Positions 37,563 to 38,546 of a DNA stretch of 38,546 bases are shown here, piece by piece (within the stretch, counting starts at the first letter, position 1; every line of letters starts with the position of its first letter). The DNA lies in assembly GCA_045134375.1 (NCBI GenBank), contig JBGUVL010000002.1:1-38546 (forward strand), given 5' to 3'. The translations under genes and the position numbers were made by a program. The notes beneath the pieces are model-generated. The model was not told where the DNA came from. It ran no database searches and saw only the letters and a list, made by a program, of their open reading frames with translations. Source of the stretch: JBGUVL01 sp045134375 (GTDB lineage: Bacteria > Bacillota_I > Bacilli_A > Erysipelotrichales > Erysipelotrichaceae).

Positions 37563-38387
37563 TTATCCTTGGAAAATATCAGGAAACTTCTTTTCCAAAT
37601 AGTAAGCCAGTCCATCCTCATTATTGTCTTTTTCTGTAATTTCATCCGCAATTGCTTTGGTATCCTCACTACCATTGATCATACAAACGCCCAACCCACT
37701 AATAGCAATCATTTCATTATCATTGGTAGTATCTCCAAAAGCAGCAACATCTGCTAACGCTATCGCATTATCATCACAAAACTTCTTTAATGCATACGCT
37801 TTCGAAATACGTTTATCTGCAAATTCCAATAACGTTTCCTGTGTCTTAAATGCTTGGTAGTAACAAGAAGGATGTGCTTTCGCATATTCCTCAACCACTG
37901 GCATCAGCTCTTTTTCCATTCGAAACATCAATTTTGGATTTTCTTCTTGGTAAAATTCGCTACGATCTTTGGCTACCACGACTTCTTTCTTACTACTTCT
38001 TGCCGAACGCTGCATCATTTCATCGTTTTTCATACACAAAATCTTACCGTTATGATACATCATAGGATTGCACTCAAAATCCGCCATTAAATCCATGATT
38101 TCCTTCATCCATTCTGTTTTTAATTGAAAATAATGACTCGTCTCATTTCGGATACCATCCCATAATTCACCACCATTCATTCCAATCAAAACATCGAAAG
38201 GTGAAGTAAAACCCCATTCGCTAGAATAAGTAGAAATTTCATCTAAAGGACGTCCCGATGCAATACCAAAATAAACCCCATGCTTCTGAAGCTTTTCTAT
38301 TACTTCTTTTGTCTTTGGTGTCAATTTTCTTTCCGATGTAACAAGTGTACTATCAATATCACAAATCACTAGTCTAAGTTGATTCAT
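37563..38387 (-). CDS. HAD superfamily phosphatase, Cof type
   Basis: A 274-residue HAD-IIB hydrolase. Motif I CDIDSTLV (residues 8-15, nucleophile Asp and acid-base Asp), motif II FGIASGRP, a C2-type cap domain from about residue 85 to 190, motif III Lys in KAYALKKF, and motif IV FGDTTNDNEMI. Family members dephosphorylate sugar phosphates, phosphorylated vitamins or FMN; no specific substrate can be assigned. The ATG at 38387 has GAGGAG 7 nt upstream, while the ATG at 38393 is too near it. No tight operon partner inside the window. Confidence 0.9.
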   Translation of the reverse strand: MNQLRLVICDIDSTLVTSERKLTPKTKEVIEKLQKHGVYFGIASGRPLDEISTYSSEWGFTSPFDVLIGMNGGELWDGIRNETSHYFQLKTEWMKEIMDLMADFECNPMMYHNGKILCMKNDEMMQRSARSSKKEVVVAKDRSEFYQEENPKLMFRMEKELMPVVEEYAKAHPSCYYQAFKTQETLLEFADKRISKAYALKKFCDDNAIALADVAAFGDTTNDNEMIAISGLGVCMINGSEDTKAIADEITEKDNNEDGLAYYLEKKFPDIFQG

Positions 38388-38418
38388 AGCCATTCTCCTC
38401 TTTTTTGATTCTTTTACT

Positions 38419-38424
38419 ATTATA
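38419..38424 (-). promoter_or_regulatory. -10 box of the HAD gene
   Basis: TATAAT on the minus strand 31 nt before the start codon. No good -35 is present. Confidence 0.4.
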
Positions 38425-38546
38425 CACAAGTTTTCAATTTCTTGGATGATGAAAACAAAATGTTTAAGAAGCAAAAGAAAAAAAATAAACTTTAAAGCTA
38501 TATTTTCTATGATTTTTTATAAAAACAAAGAAATTATGCTAATTTC
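38425..38546. other. Right-edge AT-rich sequence
   Basis: Very A/T-rich sequence upstream of the HAD promoter. I see no gene start, hairpin or repeat in it. Confidence 0.5.

Overview
The window is a gene-dense, low-GC chromosomal segment of a spore-forming member of the Bacillota. Evidence for this: AT-rich codon use, strong AGGAGG ribosome-binding sites, a GerE homologue next to a cotJABC spore-coat operon, a T-box in front of valS, FeoA/FeoB pairs, MutS2/CvpA/RNase HIII in their usual Bacillota arrangement, and CcpA-type cre sites. The overall style would fit Erysipelotrichia, but nothing here proves a genus. Most genes are housekeeping and lie on the minus strand.

Layout. 1-7080: a sugar-nucleotidyltransferase-like gene, tmcAL (apparently leaderless), a GNAT acetyltransferase, a YebC/YeeN protein, a PLP aminotransferase, and a translationally coupled pair of unknown function resembling DUF6323/DUF6179. 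7087-11430: feoAB system 1, a decayed spacer with a possible transposase trace, a TauE/SafE permease and an SDR oxidoreductase with a cre-like site. 11607-13213: the sporulation cluster cotJA-cotJB-cotJC and gerE. CotJA was found by reading the spacer. CotJB carries an unusual Asp-Arg-Cys hexad repeat. 13247-18989: uvrC, mutS2 and cvpA in an overlapping operon, with rnhC divergent. 19126-20776: an overlapping DeoR-type regulator and PHP phosphoesterase. 20777-21205 is a small graveyard holding a likely group II intron 3' end and the C-terminus of a tyrosine recombinase.

21206-28390: oligoendopeptidase F; then an operon of a MATE transporter and an 851-residue protein that joins a complete TetM/EF-G-like ribosomal GTPase to a YacP/Rae1-type NYN ribonuclease domain. 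A membrane-anchored thermonuclease-family gene is divergent from it, followed by a DUF3592 membrane protein. The GTPase-nuclease fusion is the best candidate for an undescribed system: one part would enter the ribosomal A site and the other would cut the mRNA there. 28451-31079: a truncated YgbA-like gene abutting an ABC-ATPase fragment, then a second, divergent type of feoAB. 31289-38387: ppdK with a perfect cre at its transcription start, an Imm-5-like gene interrupted by a single in-frame stop, valS under a T-box with a GUA specifier, and a Cof-type HAD phosphatase.

Operons are compact: 4-nt and 8-nt overlaps recur (DUF6323/6179, feoA/feoB twice, cvpA/mutS2/uvrC, DeoR/PHP, GTPase-NYN/MATE). 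Most transcription units end in clear intrinsic terminators, several of them shared by convergent genes. No rRNA, tRNA, CRISPR array or intact insertion sequence was seen. All family names come from reading the translations; no database search was run.
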